Notes under the pieces: model-generated
Told to the model about the DNA's origin: nothing
Database searches by the model: none
What the model saw: the letters and a program-made list of their open reading frames with translations, nothing else
Source: Lepraria neglecta
Lineage: Eukaryota > Ascomycota > Lecanoromycetes > Lecanorales > Stereocaulaceae
DNA length: 64,000 bases
NCBI GenBank assembly: GCA_033220425.1
Contig: CM065653.1
Span: forward strand, 2,666,001 to 2,730,000
Direction of reading: 5' to 3'
Program-made: the position numbers and the translations under genes
In this document: piece after piece, positions 35,069 through 49,476 of the stretch
Layout: each line of letters opens with the position of its first letter
Position numbering within the stretch: position 1 is the stretch's first letter

Positions 35069-37179
35069 ATGTGGAAGCGTCTCAATACCAAAGATCGCCC
35101 TCCCGAGAGACAAACAGAGAGCCCCACTCCCCCCATTCGACCACCGACGACAGGACTATACACCATACCACCAATGGGTCTTTCAGCTTGAGCTCAAGGC
35201 CCGCGTTTGGGAGGAAGGGAACCGAGGATGTTCTCAAAGAACTGCCAGCCTTGCCATTGTATGTCCATATCCCTATTCAGTTTAACTCAAAATAATGTTT
35301 GAGGAGTGATTCACTACAGGTAACAGGTGTTAACAAGGACCGACCAATGTCTGAAGTCCCTACCGCGTCATCAGTCTACTCGCAGCCGCCCCCCGAGATG
35401 AATAACACTCCACCAAAATCCAACCACCCACCCAGATTTCCCTCTCTTTACCCGGACGATGTGTCGCCCCCCGAGATGAATAACACTCCACCAAAATCCG
35501 ACCACCCACCCAGATCTTCCTCTCTTTACCCGGACGATGTGTCGCCCCCAGACTCTCCGCATGTGAATAATATTGATACAATGAGAAATGGAAGGGGGAG
35601 CTCGGACGTCTCGCCAATATCAGATAACTCGAGTCCTACACCAGGTCGCTCACCAGTGTTTGCAGGGGGCAAGTTCAGCAGCAATTTACCTGTTCCCAAG
35701 AACACCAGGAAATTCTGGAATCGGCCAAGCGTTGGATCACCAGAACAAGGTTCAAACTTGACTCACTGGGATGCCTACTCTGGCGAGCCAACTACGAGCG
35801 AGAAGGGCAAACCTCCTTCGATGACGCCAAGCGCAGTGAGGTTGAATGCAGAGCCGGTTCCAGGCAGACAAAATGATGGGTTTGGTACCTCCACGCAAAT
35901 AAGTGGCAGAACCACTATTGGCCGCAAAAGGGTGGCAAGCAGAGACTCTAGTCATGCTCCCATTGTACGGCCGGAATGGAAAGGTGCTGGAGGGCGTCAT
36001 AAGATTGTGAACCCTATGTTCGACAAGCCTCTGCCCCCAGGCAAAACCCCTACCTTTCCTGCGGGCAGTGAAAAGAACAGCGAGAAAAAACAAAATGAGC
36101 GAAACGAGAGAGAAAGAGCAGCAGAGAACAGAGCCTTTGCCACGTCTCCAACGCCGAAACCTTTGACTTTGCGGAGGACAAAGCAAACGATTCAACCTTC
36201 TATTGTCCTCGATAACAAAGAGCTTGTTCATCATGATGGCTTAACCGAGATCAATAAAGAGGACCCCCCAACCGATTTTACTCCACCAACATCCCTCGAA
36301 ACCACGCGACATCATAGCCCAGGCCTGTTAGCGGACGACACGAGATCTCCATTAGCGCGCAATCCAAGCAACGAGAAGATGAGAGTGCGACGATCCCCTG
36401 ATTACGAGAAAACGAAAGAACAACGACCACAGATAATACCAGAAATGCCAGAGAGCAGTACCAGGACAGATAAACATAATTCCTTTGCGCAGAAGGCAGA
36501 ACAAAGGCGCTCATCAACTATGCCCAGCATTGTGACCAACGATCTAAGCGAGGAACAGGACCCAAGTGAAATCGAGAGCAGATTCCGTACTAATCTGCAG
36601 CATATGAACCTTCAAGACGAACCTCGCAGCCGGTTCAGTGCAACAACCTACGCTACAACGGTGCATGACAGCCCACCAGAGACACCAATACTGGGTTCTG
36701 AATCACCAGCGCTGCCCACGCCATCTAGCTCAATAGTTAACAGGAAAAGACCCATAGCTCCTGCGGGATTGCCCAACCCAAGACCCGCTGCTCAAAAGCC
36801 TACGCCATCAGACACCCTCATACCAACACAGGCACCGGAGATGAAGCGGAAAGCTTTACCGAAATCGCCCCCGGAGAAGCAAGCTGTCTCTCGGGTTGCG
36901 GGCCTTCAAGCCAAGCTCGACAATCTTCGCCGCCGGAGAGGTAACTTGCAGACTGTCATCTATGAGCTTACCCACGTCGTGCAACCAAGTTCTATTGCAT
37001 ATGACATGGCGTCAAGGGCAGAGATCAAGCGGACAGTTGAAGGCCTGAATAAGGAGCTTGCAGACGTTGTCAAAGACGAGCACGAGACGGGCCTCAAGCT
37101 TCATCGGGCGATGAAGCGGGAGGACGAATTTGGGGCATACGAGCCCACAAGCATATGGGTCAGAAGGGTGACCACTTGA
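35069..37179 (+). CDS. Large disordered protein with C-terminal coiled coil, function unknown
   Basis: The main exon is open from about 35304 to 37179. The product is rich in Pro, Ser and charged residues, with repeated PPRFPSLYPDDVSPP motifs. The only ordered-looking part is a C-terminal coiled coil (VAGLQAKLDNLRRRRGNLQT to VEGLNKELADVVKDEHETGL) ending in EFGAYEPTSIWVRRVTT. The conserved-looking block SSRPAFGRKGTEDVLKELPA lies in an upstream exon ending at 35258, joined by a 45-nt intron to 35304. The first ATG (35069, MWKRLNTKDRPP) is in another frame from that block. So a one-base error, an upstream exon or an unusual splice must be assumed, and the start is unresolved. Orthologues seem to be Pezizomycotina-specific and unstudied. 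Confidence 0.7.
35391..35546. repeat. In-frame tandem duplication, 2 x 78 bp
   Basis: Two copies of a 78-bp unit (first at 35391-35468, second at 35469-35546) encode 26 residues each, beginning PEMNNTPPKS and ending YPDDVSPP. They differ at only a few bases, so the duplication is recent. It lies in the disordered N-terminal part of the coiled-coil protein and keeps frame. Confidence 0.95.
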
Positions 37180-37558
37180 TCATGTTACTGCGTTTTTGGA
37201 CCCGATTTTCTTGAGGACTGTCGAGACGCATCTGGAGACTATGATTCGATATCTTTGAAGTTCATGAGTCGTACCGGAGGCCGTAAGCCATACAGGCTTG
37301 CGACTGTAATGTTGACTGATAGATAAAGACCCTATACAATAGCCTCATACCCATACATTAGTTTATCTTGCTTAAATTGCAATCAGTTTTCAGATTTCAG
37401 GACGAATTCAAATAGCTGTAAATGTAGTCCATTTCCTCGTAAAATATCGTTCTATGCAAGCGTCCTCAACCTCATCCCAGGAAAGTCCCAGTCATCATTT
37501 ATTGTAGCTTGTCCGTTGCACTAACGCTCCCAGCGCTTTCAATTCTGTTTCAGGCCCC
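37180..37558. other. Convergent 3' flanks of the coiled-coil protein and TMA7 genes
   Basis: This is a non-coding stretch between the stop codons of two convergent genes. AT-rich sequence around 37340-37440 probably holds the polyadenylation signals of one or both. I see nothing else. Confidence 0.45.
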
Positions 37559-37876
37559 CTACTTCTTCCCAGACTTCTTGATGCCTTGTTGTCCAGCATT
37601 CATTGGTCCCTTTCCCTTGGCCTTCTCCGCCATCTCTTTGTTCGCCTTTGCGTCTGGAAGAAGCGGTCAGCGTTGGATATTCTAGAGGAAGCTGGAATCA
37701 CGCACCAGCCCTCTGTTTCTCCCTGAATGCTACCTCATCCTCATCCATCTCCTTCTTCTCCTTTTTGGGGGCTTTGAGAGGCTTTGCCTTTCCACCTGGA
37801 GAGCAAAGGTGTGATCAGCCTGGAGATCGCTGGACGATTTGTGGCGCTGCTTACCTTCTCTGCTGTTCCCACCCAT
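37559..37876 (-). CDS. tma7: TMA7, translation machinery-associated protein 7
   Basis: Three exons (37855-37876, 37706-37795 and 37559-37653) join into a 68-residue basic protein: MGGNSREGGKAKPLKAPKKE, then EMDEDEVAFREKQRADAKAN, ending QQGIKKSGKK. This is the complete TMA7 family pattern, slightly longer than the usual 64 residues. TMA7 co-purifies with ribosomes and its loss affects translation in yeast. Each intron is 52-59 nt. The gene is too short and too split to be seen as one frame. It shares its upstream region with the divergent PRP4 kinase gene. Confidence 0.96.
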
Positions 37877-38330
37877 CGTAATGAGGTTCTCGTGAGGCTT
37901 TGTATGTGGGGGTAGGTGGTTCTGCAGTAGGGGTTCGCTAGAGGTGAGAGATGTGAGAATGAGTAGGAAATCTGTAGTGTCAGACGCAAAAAGCTCAGCC
38001 CCACAACTAGTCCGCCCTGCGCTAGAACTAGTAGCCGCCCTGCCGCCTTATCGCTGGAAAGTTTTGCATTCCCACAAGCATCACTCCGTCATTCAAGCCT
38101 GCACAACAAATTCAGCGAGCTCTTCATTACCGAGAACTTCGGGAGCACAAGCCTTTCCAGTAGGAGGAATAGCTGAGAGAGATATGCATTGATAGTGCCG
38201 GAAGGAGACATTACAACCGGTTGGGCTTCTTACCAAAGCCTTACCATAATTGAGCACCAGTGGCTAATACGAAATCAATCACGACCCACAGACTAGCATC
38301 AGCTATAGCAACTCTCTCCATCCATTCGTG
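37877..38330. promoter_or_regulatory. Shared upstream region of divergent TMA7 and PRP4 genes
   Basis: TMA7 starts at 37876 reading left and PRP4 at 38331 reading right. The 454 bp between them must hold both promoters. A short plus-strand frame at 37944-38192 has no motif. No repeated box was recognised. Confidence 0.45.
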
Positions 38331-41093
<2,763 letters not shown>

Positions 41094-41270
41094 CAATGTA
41101 TGATAAAACATTCAGAGATTGTTCTGGAAGATACACACTATAGAACTGGCTTGCGCTTAGTGGCAAGATATAGAGGTAAATTCTATATTCTGGAGAACAC
41201 AACTTACACCGAACTTGTGGCGCGAATGATGGCTTGGAGGAGGAAAGCTAAATAGCCATGCCGTGAAAAG

Positions 41271-44200
41271 CTATATCTGTACCCACTTTGCCATTCTTAT
41301 TTCTCGTGCGCCATACGCCCCCAGAATCTTCTTGGAATCTTCTCCCGAACGAAGTCTTGTTTTTGAGTTTTCAAGCTCAATGCCTTGATCAATGAAGAGT
41401 TCAACGTGCTTATGCGCGCCTTTCTGCGCAGCTCCGTGCAGGACCGTATTTCCTATCTGACCACAGGCAGAGATGCTTATGCTGTGGGTGAGCAGCAAGG
41501 CTGCACAATTGGTAACTTTATTGATGAATGTCTCGAAGAGTACTGTACGTTTGAGGTAATCGCGGGTCTAAATCTCAGCACCATAATCTAGCAACATAGC
41601 TGCTAGGTCGACGTGGTCGTGCCTGATGGCGTGGTGAAGGCGGATGAGATTGCTTGGTGAGAGATCTGGGCAACAAGGGTGAACTCCGGCGTCTAAGAGT
41701 ACTTTGAGGATATCTTCGTGGCCGCGGCAGATAGCTATCATCAATGCTGATTCGCCTTTCTTCTCCAGATCAGGGCTGACGTCGAACTTCAGCAATTTCT
41801 CAACAACACCCAACTCTCCGGCCTTAGCTGCACTACGCAATGCTTGTCCGAGCTCTGAAGAAACTATTTCGTCACGCTCTCTCCGTGCAGCCTGCAAGGC
41901 GGGAGATGCTAAATGTACTGGATTCGGATGGCTTCCAGATGCCAGCAAGGACGACATCATATTAGTACGGCCGTGCCTAGCAGCGTAGTACAACGGCGAC
42001 TTCCCTTGGTGATCGAGAAGCCAGGGCTGCGCCCCAGCCCTAAGCAACTTGCCCAAAAGGTCTCCTCGGCCAGCTTTTGCAGCATCGTTCAACGCTGATT
42101 TGCCGAACGAGTCCACTTCCAAGGTCAGCGCCGGATTTCTGTCTATAATGTCTCGTGCTATCTTAGCGAGTCCACGACGTACTGCAACTTGTAGCGTCGA
42201 TATATTTTTGACAGAATCTGCGTGCCCGGCCGATTCTTGCTGCTTAGTGAGCGTCCGGTTGTTTGGGTCGATGCGACAAACTTGAAGTGATGCTTGAAGG
42301 CTCCTTTGCTTTTCCAGAAATTTGCTGACACTTTTGGTGAGCTCCTGTTCGTGTTCTGAAAGCGATCATGCCTCCCGGGCATGATGGCTCCAGTTACGTG
42401 ACGCGTAGTCCAGAAAAGGGTAATTGTCACGGCGTCCGTTGAAGTCGTCTACTCGATGGCAGGGACCAAAGGAGAAAGCGTCCAGTAAAGGGTAAGCCAG
42501 GTTGATATTCACAAACATCAATTTCTCCTTCGGCGAGAACAGGTGGTCCCAATGTGTTTGCATGTACTGTGCAATGTCGTAATGGGCCATGGTCATAACT
42601 CTCGTCGCTGGATCGATTGTAATGAGTCCTTCACAGCACTCAACATTTGAAAGAGGATGCGACATCTCATCTTCGCCAAGATGCGCAGGGTGTTCATCAA
42701 GGTGCAGAACCTGGTACATGCCCAAGGCGTGGCACAGAGCTTTAGCGGTCAAGGGCGCTAAAGCAGATGTGAGCAGGGCTAATGCTCGAATCTCCATTAG
42801 CGCTCGAGGTTTGGGCTGCCGGTTAATTGTATTCAAAGCAAGCTTGACTATGCCACCAATGCTATCAGGAGTGGTCTGATCGAGGACGCGCCGAATTAGT
42901 AGCTTTGCCCAGTGGAACCTTTGACTATTCGTTAGCATGAATGTAAAATGCTCTAGACGGATGTGCGTCGTGGAGAGCACGAATTTACTTGCCATGGGCG
43001 CGGGAGGTCATTGTTTCTATGACAGTCGATCTGAAGGCTGATTCGCATAACAATTCCTCAATTGCTTCGTTTTATTTGAGGGCACCGTCCACAAATTCTC
43101 TGGAATCAATAGCAACATCATGCTCTTTGATCGAGACTTGGGTGCAGCCCTTAAAGACTTTGAACGAGGCATTCCAATCGGATCGGCTTGTCACTAGACA
43201 TTTCCAAGATGTCTCTTTGAGGCTTTTGAAGACCTTCTCGAAGTCCTTCTGCTCATGCAATTTAATTCCGTCCAGGCCATCCAGTACAAATACGACTGGC
43301 TTACTGATCTCCTGTGACGCCTCTTTCAGTGCTTCGAGCAAAGCCTCCACCTTTAACCCCATGGTCAGGTTCGCCATTTGATCGCTCGTAGAATTGTTGC
43401 AAAGGTTTAGGAACAACGTGGAAATGCACACAAAGCTGCCTAAGTAAGTTCGCAGCAACTTCAAAGGCTGAATGGGGGTGAGCACTGCGCATGAAGAAGT
43501 AAGCCACGAATTCGTAATCGAGTTGGTGGCGGAGCTTGTCGATTATCATAGACCTGCGATAGGCTTAGCAGTCGCCTCTAAAGAACGGGCTTACGCAAAC
43601 ATCGTCTTTCCGATACCTGGCTCTCCTCGGCACCAAAATGTGGCCTCGCTGCCTGTAGGTATCTAGCGTTAGTCCCACGACTGGAATTTAGCTGTGTCCA
43701 GAAGCCATTGATAGGCTCCCGCCACACGCTTGTGTCGAAGCTGTTCGTGGAAGCTTTCCTGCGACTCAGGTGCTCCGATGCGTGCCAAAACTTGATGGGC
43801 ATATGTGCCTGAAGTGGCCGGTAGAGGAAAAGCATGTCTGTGTCGCCAGGCTGGACGAGAGGTCACATGCCAGCTGTAGAATCTGTTGCAAACTTTAGCC
43901 TTATCAAGCCCTTCACTAGAACAATCTGCTCTAGCACTGATCTATCTTTCTTACCCTAAGAATGACCTCTGGCTTTGAATAGATACTGTAGATTTGATAG
44001 CTTTGACTATGTCCCAAGCAAGCATCATAGTCCTCTTAGCCAAAATCATATCGTTTTGGCAACGGGGGCACTTGCAAAACTTGTCCGCATCTCGGTCAGT
44101 GCTTAGTAGCTCTTTTAGCCGCTGTTCGATGAGTTCGAATGAGACTGATAGCTCATCCAGCTGGGAGTGCGTCCATGCTGTGCAAAGGCTACTCTTAGCC

Positions 44201-44361
44201 CCCAGGAGATCTTGCTCCCAGCTCCTCCAAGCATTCCCCGAAATACCTTCGCAGTTGCTTCCTAGACTCTCCGAAGCAAATCGAGAGGCGAAATTGACAA
44301 GCTGCTGTAGAGTGATCTCAACAAGCCCGGAGGCTTGTCAATCATCGAGGCGGGCTCCATT
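41271..44361 (-). pseudogene. Broken NACHT-ankyrin (NLR-like) STAND protein gene
   Basis: Domains in order are a STAND N-terminal region (LVEITLQQLVNFASRFASES and CKCPRCQNDM), QWLLDTAKFQSW, the Walker A segment WCRGEPGIGKTMF, the Walker B-like KPVVFVLDGLDG and LVTSRSDWNASF. Then come a helical region ending FLDYASRNWSHHAREA, and about five ankyrin repeats such as KSALNDAAKAGRGDLLGKLL and ESALMIAICRGHEDILKVLL. The frame is broken repeatedly. Stops lie at 43669-43671 and 43663-43665 before the Walker A exon, 43072-43074 (TAA after DGALK), 42366-42368 (TGA after AREA) and 41568-41570 (TAG after GAEI). A shift lies between FYERSN and KVEALLEALK. Sequence after each stop continues the family in frame. 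Fungal NLRs act in allorecognition and defence. The 5' end is uncertain. Confidence 0.8.
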
Positions 44362-45926
44362 TGTAGTCTTGTGGAGTATTCTCTGAAATTTTGGAATGAC
44401 CACGAAAAGTAAGTCGACGATACTTTACAAGAATTGTAAAGGCTGTTAGTGTTTTGTTGGCTGATGAAGTCTGAGGAGAATCTTGTCCTCCACAGCTTAA
44501 GTCTCGAGCTCCTAATCTTGTCCGGTGGCAGCTTTTTGCCACGTTCTGGAGTCCAGTAGGACCCTCACTCCAAACGAAGACTGAAGACCGGTACTGCTGC
44601 AAGGTGTTTCCAACCCTACGTATCCCCGAGACAGTGGGCTCGATATGCTAAGAATAGCCTCATTCATAACAGGATCTTCCAGCCCTAATCATTTGGTCCG
44701 CTCATAGAACATGGCCGCAACACTTTTCCTCCGTCCATTTTGAGTTCTCAGAACAATCTGACAGGGAGGTCTTTGCTTGAAGACTGGACAATGGTCTGGC
44801 CCATTGTTTCTCCACAACGTCTTATGCTCACTTGAGAAAAACATCAACACACTTCCAATATCAGTCTTCCTCTCGCCACTCTTCCATCCTTCGCTGAAAC
44901 GGCTCGTTAAATTCTTTATGTATTGCCGGTCTTTTATACTCTAGAACACAGCCTGCGTGTTACAGAGACTGTGCTCGTCTGGCTTCACTATTCTCCCCGG
45001 CGTAGGCACAGCAATTGGTGTTTAAGTTATGGGGTTTCGAAGATTTGAAATGACGGTGCAATCGTTTCCGGCGATATGTTGACAGATTTACAGAGCCTTA
45101 GGTTCCACTGAGTGATGTGGTCGTACAAGATGCTTGCCCCTCTTGTAAGGTGGCTGCTTTTGCCAGTCTTCTAAAACCAATGGAACAGGTCGCAGCCAAG
45201 CAATGACCAAGGACCGGTACGGCCGTAACATCCATCTCAACTGTTTCTCAACCAATGGGATCGCTGTTACGGGCACAATTCCAATGGTGTCAGTATCTTA
45301 ATGGTGTCGCCTTTTGGTTGATCCAAAGAAGAAAGCCAAAGAAGCAAAGATAAATGATCAAAGCCGAACGATAACAATGACATCTAGGCTATATGAGTGA
45401 TGTGAATTGCTGCGGAATCGGGAACTCTTCGTAAAAGAGGTATGTGCTTAGCAAATCGCGGCACCAGTCGTTAATGGCCCATCCCTTTCGTAATCATACT
45501 CTTCTTCGTTATTCGTAAATCATAATTTATCCTGAAGCTAGGACAACTGTCTTGACAATACATTAGAGTTCTAGGGCAGATCATACCCAACGAAAAAGCC
45601 TCCTTGATGTGTTATAAGACAACCTCTCCCTTGACTCCAGGTTCTTCTATGAAGACCCTCCTGAAGGGTACCCCCTCGAGATTGAGTCTACGAAACAACA
45701 CTACAGGGGAAGCATTTCCGCATACGAATTCGAGGGTCGCCATCGAAGAGCCTTGCGTAGAGTCCTTCGTTTTTCCCACAAGCGAAGTGACCAGCGTAGC
45801 TTCAATCTTTCCATTGGTGTTGAGCTCCTCGGCCCCGAGGCCTGCGTCGGAAAAAGTTGCTGGAGAATCGACCCAATTCAACATTTTTCATAGAGCACCA
45901 ACTATCTAAGGCTTGGCGGTATGAAC
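44362..45926. other. Gene-poor stretch with one motif-less open frame
   Basis: A 90-codon minus-strand frame at 45612-45884 (MLNWVDSPATFSDAG to GVPFRRVFIEEPG) looks protein-like but has no ATG-defined neighbours, motif or splice partner that I can establish. It may be a gene fragment. The rest is unremarkable. The upstream side of the NACHT-ankyrin pseudogene lies at the left. Confidence 0.35.
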
Positions 45927-46064
45927 GAAATAGTTGGCCTTCTTTGCTTAACAGTTGGTGCAGTTTGAGGTCTAAAATGTTAGCAAATTGATACATAAAA
46001 ATTGATTTGCATAAAATTTATAAAATTTATACAGTTTAATTATTAAGGTACCACCAACTATTTC
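45927..46064. mobile_element. Possible miniature inverted-repeat element, AT-rich
   Basis: An 11-bp perfect inverted repeat (GAAATAGTTGG at 45927-45937 and CCAACTATTTC at 46054-46064) bounds 138 bp. Its middle is strongly AT-rich with repeated AAAATTTATA. A further copy of CACCAACTAT lies just outside at about 45897, so related ends may be nested. No clear target duplication was found. It may be a MITE, a footprint of a larger element, or a chance hairpin in AT-rich DNA. Confidence 0.35.
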
Positions 46065-47008
46065 ACATTAGCGCTAGTTGGGGCAGTCTGGCTGGCTTTC
46101 AAAGTGCACTGTTTGCACCCTTAAAAACGTTGAAGTTCCCAAGTGAACGGGCATTGCACCCCAAGGACCCTGGAAACGAAAACTTATAGTCTGTGTCGCT
46201 GCTTCCTGTTTTTAACTTTAAGGAGTTATTCGCCTTTCTTCGTTGACTACGTGGAGAGATCGACGACTCCTCATTCGTAAATGTCGGGACCAAAGTCTTG
46301 CATGTCCACGGTCTGACCGTTGATATTGGTATTGGTATCTCCGCATCAATTGACCCTCTTCGCATGACATCACCACCTCTGCCTGTTCAAGTCTGCATTA
46401 GTCGGACGATGAAGCACATCTTGAGATTTAGTGGTGCCTCCCACTTATCTACTATAAGTGCAGGTTGTAGTTATCTCCTTTTAATGTCGAACAGTTCATC
46501 AAAGATCTCACCAGCCAGGAGTATCTCTGCCGATGCGGCAATTCATTGACCCTTCATGCTAGTCTCAGAGTTGTACGGCTCCCACATCATGATGCTTGCT
46601 TTGTACATATCTCTGTTCTCCTTCGGTGCTCTGGCACGCGTTCACCATAGCATGATCACACCTGCTCCTCGTCAAGCTGGCATTGTCACACTTGCTCCTC
46701 GTCTAGCCGGACAAATCGACACAATAAGTTTGGAACCAAGCTCAGCGTACCAGGAAACGCCAGTTTTGCCAAACGGAGTGGGAGAAACACAAGTCTAGAG
46801 GTGGCATATCTTCACTGCAGCTAACGCTCGTGCAGATTTATCCACCCGAACCCTCAAATTGGGACCTGACACTTGCCTCAAATGCAAAGCCGTCCGCTAG
46901 CGGATAAGACCTCTATCTCGGCCCCTCGCTAGCCACGCCGTCTCAAGCATAATTTCGTCAAATTGTCAAACGCCGAACAGCCCGAATTGTCAGTCTAACT
47001 TTCAAACA
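46065..47008. other. Gene-poor stretch upstream of the surface-protein remnant
   Basis: A frame at 46556-46798 contains a hydrophobic, signal-like segment (MMLALYISLFSFGALA) followed by PAPRQAGIVTLAPRLAGQ. It could be the secretion signal of the downstream gene, but I cannot connect it by splicing. Other frames have no motif. Confidence 0.35.
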
Positions 47009-49213
47009 ATGATCAATCAACCGCAGCTCAGCCTACAAAGTCGAGCAGTAGTTATAGAAGACTTTGTTGCTGTTGTTTTTTTCGCCTTCATTGGAATCAT
47101 ATACGAAGTCTACCATATCTCGGAACGGAGTTACGGTAAGCACGTACATATACCGGCACCTGATATACGCAAAATTTCGTCCGCCAGGGCCGCAAGCACC
47201 CTGGTATTCGGAACAGCGACCGATGACCCCAACATGGTCACTGTCACGGTCTCCAGTGAAGCAGCAGCAGCAAGTACAGCAGGTGGAGCATTAGCAACAG
47301 CGACGAGGTTAGTATCTAGCTTATCTATTCTATCCAACTCACAGATGACGATCCTGGAACCTAACCTCGACGCAGTGATGTCTTTATCAGTTCTGCCACC
47401 ACGTCAATGGATGGGCTATCTCGAGGCGATGTAGTAATTTCCGTGTCTCCAGAACTTGGGATCCAGTTGCAAGACATCATTACTCAGTCATGGCCGAATG
47501 ACTCATGTGCAGTCACCTCCCAAGTGTTTTATTCAGCCTTGTCAGGGCGATTCTTGGGTCGATGTAGGGGCATAAGTATTGTCTTTCAGCTATGTTCCAC
47601 CCTTTCGTGCATCAATTCGATTCATTAGAGAACTCTTGGCTGCTGAGCATCTTCCGATTGCAGATGCAATCTTCTGACTCCAGAGATATCTCGAGACAGT
47701 TCGAAACAGACATGCTGACTTCAGGATATGTATAGAGGCTGTCATGCAGCAAGCTGTACCAGGTGCACCGCTGGCAGACCTCCTCATAGTGGCGGCTCGA
47801 TTCCCGACAAATATCCCACGCCTCACGCCGTACGTAGCTATGGTAATCACCACCGCGCGGCAACTATTTAGCCCTCGTATCCCTACCAACCCGCAACTGT
47901 CCGGCGTTGCCCTCGATACCGTCCAGCAAATAAACATCGATACCTTGGTAACGCAAATCGCTTTGACATTTACGTTTTACGCCGACTATCAGTGGAGCAG
48001 GGATTCAGACATTAATTCTTACAAAGCCACAGCAGCGGAATATGTAATTGAAGTGAGCCAAATATCATTTTCTACTACCCCTACCATCAGTACTACATCA
48101 TCATCGAGTACGTCATCGAGATGTCCGCCCGACTCTGATGCCTTGCTGTCCCAACTGCGACGGTGACATGGGAGGTGGTATATGCGCTGGCATCAAGACA
48201 GCCAACATGGCATTCCAAGGATGTTCTTGTGTTTCGGAATGTCCCCCTGGGTACCAACACTTTACCGATTACCAAAGCCGCTCTAAGTTTATTCAACAAT
48301 ATTCCAACATTGACGGGCACCATGGGACCCTCCCCAGTAGCAAGTGCTTCGATCACCTGCAGATATGGATTGCCCGTCACACCTGAATCTGCTTGAAACA
48401 GATTTGCTGACTATCGTCTTAGCGAGGTCAAAGATCCCGCGATTCCAGAATACCCGTGTATGTGCGGAGGCGTTCCTGCCTGCTTGTTAACAACTGTAGT
48501 CAGTGGTACAACATCATCGGATTGCAGTTATACGCGTGCGTATCTCGTTCACACATATCAGATTCATTCAAACGTCTAATTGTAACTCACATAGCATTTC
48601 CCACCGCTGGCTATTGCACCGCCAACGCCTCTATGACGGCCAAACCAGCCATCCCTTCCGCCCCATACGGGGGTCAAATGCTATCTTGTGGAGCAACATG
48701 GTCATATCAGAGCAATGGTAACGATGTGGGCTTTAAATCCAAAATCGAAACCATAACAACAATCGTAAGTCTTTCAACTCCACCCCACATCAAACAGCCC
48801 CCACTAACCTCAACCTCAACATCAATCACCAGGCCTCCTCCCAAACAAACATCATACTCAGCGCGATATCCTCCTTCTGCTACCCCCCCACGGTCGTGTC
48901 TCTCGCCATCGGCTCAACCTGGACCACCCGAAACTACGACGCCAAAGCCACCGATCGGGTGCTGGAACTCTGGGCGCAAGAAGATGCTCGCGCTTTATGC
49001 TCCGACTCGGCCTACCCAGCCATCATTGTGCCCGATGATGGGAGTCCGGCCATCTGCAATATAGGCTTGCAGGAAGTTCTAAGCCAGTGCAAAGGTCAGG
49101 GAGGGAGCTTTTATATGGATTGTTTAAATTTTGGATATCAGGCTTTCCTCGATAGTACGCTGGCGACTGTTCCGGAAAAGAGTGACTTGGCAAAACAATG
49201 TGGCGGAGGGTGA
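47009..49213 (+). pseudogene. Cys-rich secreted or surface protein gene, probably broken
   Basis: Protein-like blocks on the plus strand lie in an order that suggests one long multi-exon gene. They include QAVPGAPLADLLIVAARFPT, VQQINIDTLVTQIALTFTFY, a Ser/Thr linker and the Cys-rich block CDGDMGGGICAGIKTANMAF. Next come PEVKDPAIPEYPCMCGGVPA, SAPYGGQMLSCGATWSYQ and DSAYPAIIVPDDGSPAICNI, ending CLNFGYQAF to KQCGGG. The last three blocks join through ordinary introns, at about 48381-48420, 48537-48594 and 48764-48829. Upstream, at least one in-frame stop and one unexplained frame change occur, so the gene is either broken or mis-modelled there. The C-terminal Cys-rich region recalls those of large fungal wall-associated enzymes such as chitinase-like proteins, but no catalytic domain is visible. 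The function is unassigned. Confidence 0.45.
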
Positions 49214-49476
49214 CGAGAAAGATACAGGCGCCGCCAGGGCATTATGGTTCGCTCATAAAAGGTCTGAAGGACGCTTGTGGTGGTCAAGTGCCGTATCAAG
49301 GAAAAGGAGCATTTTAGTGATTGCCAAAAAAGTTTGAGGACAAGCAGAATGAGCTAGCACATTGAAGCCAAGCCGTGTGTTCACCGATAGAGTAAACGCC
49401 GAAGAATAATAAGCACTGAACGACATGCTATTCCTTCCAATGCTTCAGAAAGATTGCGTGCTCCTGTAATCAAGAT

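Noticed and set aside
45612-45884. 90-codon minus-strand frame with protein-like composition
   Set aside because: It looks partly coding but has no start context, motif or neighbouring exon; kept only as a possible gene fragment.
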